A stretch of 35,390 bases of DNA, taken from Chloroflexota bacterium (GTDB lineage Bacteria > Chloroflexota > Chloroflexia > Thermobaculales > Thermobaculaceae). Below, one piece after another: positions 15,153 to 21,947 of this stretch (position 1 is its first letter; each line of letters starts with the position of its first letter). The DNA is taken from positions 1 to 35,390 of the forward strand of contig CADDYR010000006.1 in assembly GCA_902810765.1 (NCBI GenBank). The letters run 5' to 3'. The notes under the pieces were generated by a model. The model had not been told where the DNA came from, made no database searches, and was given only the letters and a program-made list of their open reading frames with translations. A program made the translations under genes and the position numbers.

Positions 15153-16115
15153 TTGGTAGACTTCGTTAAGTGGCGATACGCGTTCTTCGCGTTCTCTCTG
15201 GCGATCATCGTGCCGGGAGTCATCTCCCTCATCCTGTTCGGGCTGAACCTGGGGATAGACTTCACGGGCGGGACCCTGTGGCAGGTGAGCTTCGAGCGGC
15301 CGGTGAACATCCACCAGGTCCGCGCCGTGCTGATCCAGGAGGGGTACCAGAACCCGTTCGTCCAGAGCTTCAGCCCGCGCGGTCGGGCTCCCCAGGGCGA
15401 GATGACCAATGGTGTCTCGATGCGTCTGCCGCCGATCAAGCAGGGCTCTTCCGAGCAGAAGAAGATCGCGAGCGCCCTCGAGCAGCGGTTCGGCCCGTAC
15501 AAGGAGTACCAGTACCAGGACATCGGCCCCTCGGTCGGCACGGAGATCGAGAACCGGGCGATCATCGCGGTAGGGGTCGCGGCGCTGGGCATCCTGCTGT
15601 ACATCGCGTTCGCCTTCCGCAAGGTGGACCACCCGTGGCGCTACGGCATCTGTGCGATCGTGGCGATGCTGCACGACGTGCTGATCGTGGTGGGCATCTT
15701 CTCGATCCTCGGCCACTTCTTCGGCACGGAGGTGGACGCGCTCTTCGTGACCGCGCTGCTCACGGTGATCGGCTTCTCGGTCCACGACACCATCGTCGTG
15801 TTCGACCGGATACGGGAGAACCAGCTCAAGAAGCTGGGGGAGCGCTTCGACCGGATCGTGAACTACAGCCTGATCCAGACGCTCGTGCGCTCGGTGAACA
15901 CCTCGATGACCGTGCTGATCACCCTCGCCGCGCTGTACTTCTTCGGCGGCGTGACGGTGCGCGACTTCGTGCTCGCGCTGCTCATCGGCATCTTCAGCGG
16001 CACCTACAGCTCGATCTTCAACGCAAGCCTGCTGCTCGTCGTGTGGGAGAACGGCGAGCTGACAGGCGGGCTGAGGAGGCTCTTTGGTAGCAGGCAGGAG
16101 GCGGCAGCGGCATGA
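15153..16115 (+). CDS. secF: Protein translocase subunit SecF
   Basis: Partner of SecD in the Sec accessory complex. The 320-residue protein has the SecF N-terminus (FVKWRYAFFAFSLAIIVPGVISL), the GIDFTGGTLWQV motif at 34-45, a short extracytoplasmic domain, DIGPSVGTEI at 123-132, and five C-terminal helices with the signature GFSVHDTIVVFDRIREN at 207-223 including Asp212. TTG at 15153 gives the normal N-terminus; AGGAG lies about ten bases upstream and GGTGA closer. It is transcribed with secD. Confidence 0.95.
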   Translation: MVDFVKWRYAFFAFSLAIIVPGVISLILFGLNLGIDFTGGTLWQVSFERPVNIHQVRAVLIQEGYQNPFVQSFSPRGRAPQGEMTNGVSMRLPPIKQGSSEQKKIASALEQRFGPYKEYQYQDIGPSVGTEIENRAIIAVGVAALGILLYIAFAFRKVDHPWRYGICAIVAMLHDVLIVVGIFSILGHFFGTEVDALFVTALLTVIGFSVHDTIVVFDRIRENQLKKLGERFDRIVNYSLIQTLVRSVNTSMTVLITLAALYFFGGVTVRDFVLALLIGIFSGTYSSIFNASLLLVVWENGELTGGLRRLFGSRQEAAAA

Positions 16116-16417
16116 CGGCCGGGATCGCTGCCGCGACCTCGGGCGGTGCCCCGCTGCGGGCGTGGTGCACCGTGCCCGTCCACGTCCGTGTCATCCGGAG
16201 CGACAGGAGTGGTGGATGAGCTACTGACCGTCCGACAGACCCCGGTCGCAGGCGTCAGACGTTATGTCTCTGTGGTAGAATCTGGTCAACCAACCGAGCC
16301 GTCGTCCCCCTCCCGCTTCAGGCGTCCGTTCCGAGCAGGCAGGAATCCGCCTGCCGAGCGCGGCCAGCTGGGGGAGATGGTGACGATCTCAGTAACCTGG
16401 AATAGAGGTGGACAGCA
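16116..16417 (+). promoter_or_regulatory. secF-hppA intergenic region with probable hppA promoter
   Basis: Near 16150-16185, GGGCGGTGC and GCACCGTGCCC can form a bulged stem that may end secDF transcripts. An extended -10, TGGTAGAAT (16273-16281), lacks a good -35 and lies about 130 bases before the hppA start. The hppA leader has GGCAGG/CCTGCC (about 16340-16360) and GAGAT/ATCTC repeats but no riboswitch fold that I recognise. No gene is visible here. Confidence 0.4.
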
Positions 16418-18526
16418 GTGAACGAAGTCTTGTGGCCCATCGTGATCTTCGGCGCGGGGATCCTGGCGGTGGCGTTCGCGTTCGTCATGGCGCGGTACGT
16501 GTTCAGCCGGGACACCGGCACGCCCGAGATGAAGGCGATCGCGGACGTGATCTACGAGGCGGCCCTCGCGTACCTGAACCGGCAGTACCGAACGATCGCG
16601 ATGATCGCGGTGATCGTCGCGATCGTCATCGGTCTGCTGATCGCGTGGCTCGGCGCGGCGACGATGCATCTGCCGCCGTTTCAGGCGGGCTGGATGACCG
16701 CGGTGGCGTTCCTCGTGGGCGCGTTCGCCTCGGGGCTCTCCGGCTACATCGGCATGCTCGTCGCGGTGCGCTCGAACATCCGCACCGCCGCTGCTGCCAG
16801 GCGCAGCCTGGGCGACGCGCTGAAGGTCGCGCTCCGGGGCGGCTCGGCCGGCGCGTTCCTCATCATCGCCCTCTCGATCATGGGCGTGGGGCTGATCTTC
16901 TACGCGTACGACGGCTTCGGCCATCCCGAGCGCGCGCCGTTCCTGATAGTGGGCTTCGGCTTCGGCGCCTCGTTCGTCGCACTGTTCGCGCAGCTGGGCG
17001 GAGGCATCTACACGAAGGCGGCCGATGTGGGCGCCGACCTCGTCGGCAAGGTCGAGGCGGGCATTCCTGAGGACGACCCCCGCAACGCCGCCGTGATCGC
17101 CGACCTCGTGGGCGACAACGTCGGCGACTGCGCGGGACGCGGCGCGGACCTGTTCGAGTCCACGGCCGCCGAGAACATCGGCGCGATGATCCTCGGCGTC
17201 GCGATCTTCCTGGCGACCGGGGCGCACAACCCGGCGTACATCCTGTTCTCTCTTGTGGTCGGCGCGTTCGGCCTGATCGCCTCGATGATCGGAGTGCTGA
17301 GCGTGCGGCCGGGCTCGACGCCGAACGTAATGGGCTCGCTCAGCCGGGGGTTCATCGTCACCGCGGCGATCAACGTGATCGGGATGTTCGTCGCGGTCGT
17401 GTGGCTGCTCCGGGGCGAGTGGTGGCTCTTCCTGGCGGGGCTCGTGGGCATCCTGATGTCCGTGGCGTTCCTGGTGCTCACCCAGTACTACACGGGCACA
17501 CCATTCAGGCCGGTGAAGTCCATCGCGCAGGCGTCGAAGACCGGCCCGGCGACCACGATCATCTCCGGCCTAGCGATCGGCTTCGAGAACACGGCGATCC
17601 CCGCGATCGTGATCTCCTGCGCTCTTGGCGCCTCGTACTTCTTCGGCACACAGACCCACCTGGCGCAGAGCGCGTTCACGAACGGGGTGTACGGCACGGC
17701 CGTCGCCACGATGGGCATGCTGATGTCCGCGTCCTACGTGCTCGCGATGGACATCTTCGGCCCGATCACGGACAACGCGGGCGGCGTGACCGAGATGAGC
17801 GAGCAGCCCGAGGAGGTGCGCGAGCGCACCGACGCGCTGGACGCGGTGGGCAACACCACGAAGGCCCTGACGAAGGGCTACGCCATCGGCTCAGCCTCGC
17901 TCGCGGCGTTCCTGCTGTTCTCCGCGTATCTCACGGACGCCCACATCAGGACCGTGGACATCTCGAAGATCCCCGTGTGGATCGGCGCGTTCCTGGGCGC
18001 GACCCTCGTCTTCCTGTTCAGCTCGCTCGCGATCCGCGCAGTCGGCCGCGCCGCAGGCGACATGATCGAGGAGGTCAGGCGGCAGTTCCGCGAGGAGCCG
18101 GGCATCATGAAGGGCACCGTGAAGCCGAACTACGCGCGGGCGGTGGACATCAGCACGCGCGCCGCGCTGCGCGAGATGATCTTCCCGGGCGTGGTAGCCG
18201 TCGCGACGCCCGTACTCGTCGGCATCGTCCTCAAGGGCGAGGCCGCAGCCGCCCTGCTGATGGTCGGCACGATGGCAGGCATCCTGATGGCGCTGGTCAT
18301 GAACAACGGTGGCGGTGCCTGGGACAACGCGAAGAAACTGATCGAGGCGGGCGAGCTGCTCGACGAGGAGGGCAGACCGATCAAGAAGGGCACGGAGACC
18401 CACGCCGCGGCGGTGGTGGGCGACACGGTGGGCGACCCGTTCAAGGACACAGCGGGCCCCTCCCTGCACGTGCTCATCAAGATGCTCGCGACGATCACGC
18501 TCGTGCTCGCGCCCCTCTTCATCTAG
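16418..18526 (+). CDS. hppA: Membrane-bound proton-pumping pyrophosphatase, K+-independent type
   Basis: Hydrolyses pyrophosphate and pumps H+ across the cytoplasmic membrane. The 702-residue protein has about 16 membrane segments. The substrate-binding motif GGGIYTKAADVGADLVGKVEAGIPEDDPRN spans 195-223, DNVGDCAGRGADLFES 233-248, and VGDTVGDPFKDTAGPSLH 667-684. The diagnostic segment GNTTKALTKG at 478-487 has Lys482 and Thr485. By established correlation these mark K+-independent H+-PPases, whereas K+-dependent ones have Ala and Gly/Ala there. The start is GTG with GAGGTGG six bases upstream. It is likely a single-gene unit. It could lower the ATP cost of biosynthesis by recovering energy from pyrophosphate. 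Confidence 0.96.
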   Translation: MNEVLWPIVIFGAGILAVAFAFVMARYVFSRDTGTPEMKAIADVIYEAALAYLNRQYRTIAMIAVIVAIVIGLLIAWLGAATMHLPPFQAGWMTAVAFLVGAFASGLSGYIGMLVAVRSNIRTAAAARRSLGDALKVALRGGSAGAFLIIALSIMGVGLIFYAYDGFGHPERAPFLIVGFGFGASFVALFAQLGGGIYTKAADVGADLVGKVEAGIPEDDPRNAAVIADLVGDNVGDCAGRGADLFESTAAENIGAMILGVAIFLATGAHNPAYILFSLVVGAFGLIASMIGVLSVRPGSTPNVMGSLSRGFIVTAAINVIGMFVAVVWLLRGEWWLFLAGLVGILMSVAFLVLTQYYTGTPFRPVKSIAQASKTGPATTIISGLAIGFENTAIPAIVISCALGASYFFGTQTHLAQSAFTNGVYGTAVATMGMLMSASYVLAMDIFGPITDNAGGVTEMSEQPEEVRERTDALDAVGNTTKALTKGYAIGSASLAAFLLFSAYLTDAHIRTVDISKIPVWIGAFLGATLVFLFSSLAIRAVGRAAGDMIEEVRRQFREEPGIMKGTVKPNYARAVDISTRAALREMIFPGVVAVATPVLVGIVLKGEAAAALLMVGTMAGILMALVMNNGGGAWDNAKKLIEAGELLDEEGRPIKKGTETHAAAVVGDTVGDPFKDTAGPSLHVLIKMLATITLVLAPLFI

Positions 18527-18558
18527 ACGGCACCCCGGCACAGCCGAAGCGTCGCACG

Positions 18559-18587
18559 AGGCGGGCCGCACCAGGTGTGGCCCGCCT
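18559..18587 (+). terminator. Hairpin terminator after hppA
   Basis: AGGCGGGCC (18559-18567) pairs perfectly with GGCCCGCCT (18579-18587) around an 11-base loop, 33 bases after the hppA stop. No clear T-run follows, which is common in high-GC genomes. Confidence 0.7.
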
Positions 18588-18732
18588 CCCGTCATTCCGA
18601 GGTCCACGAGGAAGGCTGGCGAGGCACGACACTCGGATCGAGAACGCGTTCGGCCCGACCCTCTGCCGCTCCATCCACTACTGCAACACCTGCCACCAAC
18701 CCTTCGAGGCGTTCAAGCCCGTATAGAGGGCT

Positions 18733-19266
18733 CTATCTCAGAGAGTAGCCCTCGGGCACGTACCCGTAACCTACGATCTGGCCATCCGCACCGTTGATCA
18801 CGACGAACATCCAGCCCTTCGTCGGGGTCGGGGTGAGCCTGGGGTCGGTCGAGGGCCACTCCGGAGGCAGGAAGCTGCCCCTCATCCTCACCAGCCACAC
18901 AGCGGCGTTGTCCGGCAATCCGGTGGCGCTCGCGCTGGGACCATCTTCCCTGCCGTCGGGGCCTCTCAGCTTATCCCTCGCCCCCGCCTGAGTCGTGAGC
19001 AGCGCATCTATCAGCACCGGATGCTTCTCGTACATAAGCGCCGCGGTGGAGGTAGCTGTCTCGATGGCCTGAGACCTGGTCGTGACCACCTCGTTCGTGG
19101 GAACCCAGGTCACGTGCACCGTGGGAAGGGATATCACGGTCGGCAGAGGCACGGTCGGCAGGGCTGCTGCGCTACCTGTCCTGACGTCCGGATGGCGGCT
19201 CGCAAGGCCGATGACGAGCGCGAAGGCTGCGACGGCCGCCGAGAGCGCGATCAGAGCGTATCTCAT
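18733..19266 (-). CDS. Membrane-anchored or secreted protein of unknown function
   Basis: Protein of 177 residues from ATG at 19266. An N-terminal hydrophobic segment (RYALIALSAAVAAFALVIGLAS) serves as a signal or anchor. A Pro/Thr/Val-rich spacer follows with PTVPLPTVISLPTVHVTWVPT. A globular half then contains AAVWLVRMRGSFLPPEWPS and a final WMFVVINGADGQIVGYGYVPEG, which resembles the two-strand pattern of PepSY/YpeB-like domains; I do not claim that family. A GTG at 19284 would add six residues, but the ATG with GGGTGGGAG before it is preferred. Upstream lie two copies of a 22-bp repeat, each overlapping a TATAAT-like element that could drive this gene. Confidence 0.65.
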   Translation of the reverse strand: MRYALIALSAAVAAFALVIGLASRHPDVRTGSAAALPTVPLPTVISLPTVHVTWVPTNEVVTTRSQAIETATSTAALMYEKHPVLIDALLTTQAGARDKLRGPDGREDGPSASATGLPDNAAVWLVRMRGSFLPPEWPSTDPRLTPTPTKGWMFVVINGADGQIVGYGYVPEGYSLR

Positions 19267-19726
19267 CTCCCACCCCCTCGACACCCCTACTGATGATACT
19301 AGCGTGAATCAGGATCCCAGCTCCACCCCCATCGAGGCCGCCCCCGTGGGGACTACTGCGGATTATACTGGCGTGAATCAGGATCCTGATCCGCTCCTCC
19401 TCGACGATCCACAGGCTGCCCTCAAGGGTGGCCGAGGACAGCACGGGGACGAGCCTCGAGAGGGCGGCGAGCACGCGCGGCGTGCTCTGCCTGGGGATGC
19501 GCAGCACCACGATCCCGGCGTGCTCAGAGGGCGGGTAGGCGCGGATGTCGGAGAAGTCGAGGTCGCAGGTCACCAGCACCCGCCACTCCCCAGTGCAAGC
19601 CGAGATCAAGTCTGGATCGGGCGTGCCCGCGGGGAACTCTTCGAGGGCGGAGAGCGCGTCGTGCCCCGCCCTTCTCAACAGGTCGACGGCCTCCCAGGGC
19701 AGGTTCTCGTCGAGCTTGAGTCTCAG
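19172..19726 (-). CDS. DUF5615 PIN-like toxin, probable CTG start, with abnormal C-terminal extension
   Basis: Putative toxin half of a DUF433/DUF5615 pair. Residues 2-114 match the family throughout: LRLKLDENLPWEAVDLLRRAGHD, ACTGEWRVLVTCDLDFSD with its acidic residues, GIVVLRIPRQ and GSLWIVEEERIRI. The family start falls on CTG at 19726, whose last bases overlap the antitoxin TGA (CTGA instead of the usual ATGA). No ATG, GTG or TTG gives a sensible N-terminus, so it may start at CTG or be impaired. After residue 114, where such proteins normally end, the frame runs another 70 residues through two copies of a 22-bp repeat and into the next gene, so the native stop seems lost. The activity of this toxin family is predicted, mostly as RNase-like. 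Confidence 0.7.
   Translation of the reverse strand: MRLKLDENLPWEAVDLLRRAGHDALSALEEFPAGTPDPDLISACTGEWRVLVTCDLDFSDIRAYPPSEHAGIVVLRIPRQSTPRVLAALSRLVPVLSSATLEGSLWIVEEERIRILIHASIIRSSPHGGGLDGGGAGILIHASIISRGVEGVGDEIRSDRALGGRRSLRARHRPCEPPSGRQDR
19296..19317. repeat. 22-bp direct repeat, copy 1
   Basis: ATACTAGCGTGAATCAGGATCC matches copy 2 (19365-19386) at 21 of 22 positions. On the minus strand it contains TAGTAT, a possible -10 about 30 bases before the gene at 19266. Confidence 0.8.
19365..19386. repeat. 22-bp direct repeat, copy 2
   Basis: This is ATACT then GGCGTGAATCAGGATCC, lying 69 bases from copy 1 in the same orientation. Its minus strand supplies part of a perfect TATAAT (19367-19362), and its right end is half of the 14-bp palindrome ATCAGGATCCTGAT (19377-19390). 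It begins exactly where the conserved toxin domain ends. Confidence 0.8.
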
Positions 19727-19950
19727 GGCAGGCTCACCACCTGCTCGCGGGTGATCTCTGCGGCGTACGCCAGAGCCGCCCTCACTCCCTCGAGAGTGAG
19801 CGAGGGGTAGCTTCGGACCACCTCCTCGGGGCTCAGCCCATCTGCCAGGTTGTCGAGCACGATGGAGACGGGCACTCTCGTGTCCTTGATACGCGCCTTG
19901 CCGTGGCAGACCTCGGGGTCCACGGATATGAGCCTTCGCCAGTCCTGCAT
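19723..19950 (-). CDS. DUF433 family antitoxin
   Basis: Small protein of 75 residues that pairs with the overlapping DUF5615 gene. The family pattern is complete: RLISVDPEVCHGKARIKDTRVPVSIVLDNLADGLSPEEVVRSYPSLTLEGVRAALAYAAE. The usual GTR is DTR here. It is predicted to bind DNA through a helix-turn-helix and to autoregulate. ATG at 19950 begins MQDWRRL, the normal family start. A TATATT -10 lies only 7 bases upstream, so the transcript is probably leaderless, which fits the lack of a ribosome site. The stop overlaps the toxin start. Confidence 0.85.
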   Translation of the reverse strand: MQDWRRLISVDPEVCHGKARIKDTRVPVSIVLDNLADGLSPEEVVRSYPSLTLEGVRAALAYAAEITREQVVSLP

Positions 19951-19957
19951 AGGCACA

Positions 19958-19986
19958 AATATATCGCGGGACTGCAGTTGCGCGCA
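19958..19986 (-). promoter_or_regulatory. Promoter of the antitoxin-toxin pair, probably leaderless
   Basis: On the minus strand, TTGCGC (19986-19981) and TATATT (19963-19958) have a 17-base spacer. The expected transcription start coincides with the antitoxin ATG. The core AATCAGGATC (19985-19994), also present in both 22-bp repeats, overlaps the -35 and could be an operator. I see no gene in the rest of 19995-20203. Confidence 0.5.
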
Positions 19987-20203
19987 ATCAGGATCGAGCC
20001 TCAGAACCGGTCCTCCCAGCTCGTCCCTTGCCCCCTCACAGGAGTCCGACAGTGAGGTTGAGTGTCCCCTGGGTATGAGTTCCGGCGTGCCCCTCTCAAC
20101 CACCCGGCGCGTGAACGATGAGACCATAACCCGCCTCATGATTGGGATCATCCGACCTCTCCTGAGCTGCCCCCATCGTCGTCACGACCGACAGTGGGGC
20201 GGG

Positions 20204-21259
20204 TCATGAGGCGGTGAGGAGGACGCCGCTGCCCTCCTCGACGGAGCCGATCACCCAGACGTGCTGATCGTGCTGAGCGGAGCGCGCGACCACCTCCGGC
20301 AGCAGCCTCTCGGGCACGGCCATCAGCAGCCCGCCGGAGGTCTGCGGGTCGAGCGCGAGCGTGACCAGCTGCTCCGGCACGCCCGGCTCCCAGCTCACCC
20401 GAGGCTCCTCGCCCGAGGAGAAGTACTCGCGGTTGCGCTCGAGCCCGCCGGGCAGGAACCCCCCGCGGATGTACTCGAGAGCCCCGGGGAGCGCAGGCAG
20501 GGTGCCGGCCCGGATGCGAAACCGCACGCTGGCTGCCAGAGCCATCTCGTATGCGTGGCCTGCCAGACCGAACCCGGTGACGTCCGTGACCGCCCTCACC
20601 CCCGCCTCCCTCGCGATCGTCGAGGGCCACCGGTTGAGCGCGAGCATGCTCCGGACTGCTCCTTCGACATGGTCCGGCGCTGCGCGCCCGGCCTTGAGCG
20701 CGGTCGTGATCACACCGGTGCCGAGCGCCTTCGTGAGCACGAGCAGGTCGCCCGGCTGCGCACCGCCCTTCGTGAGCACGCGCTCGGGGTGCACCACCCC
20801 GGTCACGCACAGCCCGTACTTCGGCCCCTCGTCCGAGACGGTGTGGCCTCCCGCGACCACCGCCCCAGCCTCCTCGACCTTCTCCTGCCCTCCGCGGAAT
20901 ATCTCGGAGAGCAGCTCGAGCGGGAGGTCGTCCGGCCAGGCGGCGATGTTCAGGGCGAACAGCGGCCGTCCGCCCATCGCGTACACGTCGCTGAGCGCGT
21001 TCGCGGCGGTGATCGCGCCGAACTCGTACGGGTCGTCCACTATCGGCGGGAAGAAGTCGAGCGTCTGTACCACCGCCTGGTTGTGGTTCAGGCGGTACAC
21101 GGCAGCGTCATCGGCGGTCTCGAGACCGACGATCAGGTTCGGATGGCTCTTGGCGGCGAAGGGGCGCAGCACGTGCGCCAGGGCCTCGGGGCCCATCTTC
21201 GCCGCTCAACCGGCGCAGGCGGCGTACCGCGTGAGCCGGATGCGCTCACCGGCGGTCAT
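20204..21259 (-). CDS. selD: Selenide, water dikinase, selenocysteine-containing (in-frame TGA at codon 18)
   Basis: Makes selenophosphate from selenide and ATP, the selenium donor for selenocysteine and 2-selenouridine. Starting at ATG 21259 (GAGGAGG about ten bases upstream), the reading is MTAGERIRLTRYAACAG, then TGA (21208-21206), then AAKMGPEALAHVLRPFA. SelD proteins have a catalytic Cys or Sec here followed by a Lys three residues on (E. coli Cys17/Lys20); TGA18 and Lys21 align exactly, so TGA is read as Sec. Total length is 351 residues, normal for SelD. Other motifs present are LETADDAAVYRLN, AANALSDVYAMGG, AGGHTVSD and VTDVTGFGLAGHAYEMA. Starting at the ATG after the TGA (21196) would remove both catalytic residues. 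A promoter precedes it. selA, selB and selC must lie elsewhere. Confidence 0.93.
21153..21205 (-). promoter_or_regulatory. Candidate bacterial SECIS element of selD
   Basis: In the mRNA, GCGGCGAAG (21205-21197), immediately after the UGA, pairs perfectly over 9 bp with CUUCGCCGC (21161-21153). Inside are two hairpins: GGGCC/GGCCC (21194-21181, loop CCGA) and GGCGCA/UGCGCC (21179-21163, loop CGUGC with a G-U). The second loop starts about 33 bases after the UGA, within the usual bacterial SECIS range of 16-37. The assignment as the SelB site is inference. Confidence 0.6.
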
Positions 21260-21302
21260 CGGCCACAGCCCTCCTCTCGATTCTGTTCCTGTCCGTACAG
21301 AG

Positions 21303-21332
21303 ATTATACTGAGGCTCGGGCGATTGGGTTAA
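21303..21332 (-). promoter_or_regulatory. Promoter of selD
   Basis: On the minus strand, TTAACC (21332-21327) is followed after 18 bases by a perfect TATAAT (21308-21303), about 44 bases before the selD ATG. Confidence 0.6.
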
Positions 21333-21357
21333 GGATGGGGCCGGCCATCGAGTGCAC

Positions 21358-21843
21358 TCATCCCGGCCCCCCGACGTCCGCCGCGGGATACTCGACGATC
21401 AGGCCGCTGTCGTACGCGGTCTCGAGGATCGCGGTCCGGAGCTCCGGGTCGCTCAGGCTGGCTGTCCGCTCCGGCGGAGACTCCAGGGCACTCCCGGCGC
21501 GCTCACAGAGCGCCAGTACCTCCTCGTCGTTGTGCGCGCCCAGATAGATCAGCCCATCCACTTCGGTATAGATGCTTGGGTGCTCGTAGAAGTACCTGGA
21601 CCAGGTCTGGGTGATCGGACGGTCCGGGACCTTGGCGATGGAGGCGTTCGTCCCCGCCCTCATCGCTCCACGGCCGCGCAGATCGAGCAGGGGGCGCTCA
21701 AGAAGCTGAGGTTCGTCGAGCAGGCATCCGAGTTGCGCGAGGGCTGAGCGATGCGAGCTGAGGAGATGGATAGGCTGTTTGAGATCGCGGGTGATCTGCC
21801 TCGGCCCATCGCGGCGTCGCCAGGTCGCACGCGATACCGCCAA
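21358..21843 (-). pseudogene. RES-domain toxin fragment, 5'-truncated
   Basis: The C-terminal part of the open frame has clear RES-domain character: LLERPLLDLRGRGAMRAGTNASIAKVPDRPITQTWSRYFYEHP, then DGLIYLGAHNDEEVLALCERA. RES toxins (NAD+-degrading, partners of Xre/DUF2384 antitoxins) carry essential Arg and Tyr residues in an N-terminal part that has no match here. The sequence before about 21700 in this frame reads as noise. No Xre-type antitoxin is adjacent. I judge it a remnant at the border of the low-GC block. The distance to the transporter gene, 21844-21947, holds nothing convincing. Confidence 0.6.
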
Positions 21844-21947
21844 CTCTATAGCAGAGGGAGATCGTGTGCTTGAGGCTACTGTAAGGGAAGGTAGGAGGGT
21901 GCCCGTATGGCAGCTCTACCGAAAGCTTAGGCGTCGGCCGCCCTGGA

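Noticed and set aside
13590-15785. Very long minus-strand open frame opposite secD and secF
   Set aside because: The + strand has unmistakable SecD/SecF motifs; the antisense reading is a typical Arg/His/Asp-rich shadow of high-GC codons.
16282-16417. Riboswitch in the hppA leader
   Set aside because: Some short inverted repeats exist, but no conserved c-di-AMP, fluoride or other known aptamer core could be recognised.
18588-18732. Possible gene in the hppA downstream gap, with a Cys-containing + strand reading CNTCHQPF
   Set aside because: It is only the tail of a shadow frame running through hppA, with no independent start or ribosome site.
19377-19390. 14-bp palindrome ATCAGGATCCTGAT as an insertion-sequence end
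   Set aside because: There is no transposase, no second copy of the full palindrome and no target duplication, so I treat it only as part of the repeat/operator observation.
20204-21196. SelD starting at ATG 21196 as a Cys/Sec-free form
   Set aside because: It would lack the catalytic residue and Lys, has no ribosome site at proper distance, and ignores 21 conserved upstream codons interrupted only by TGA.
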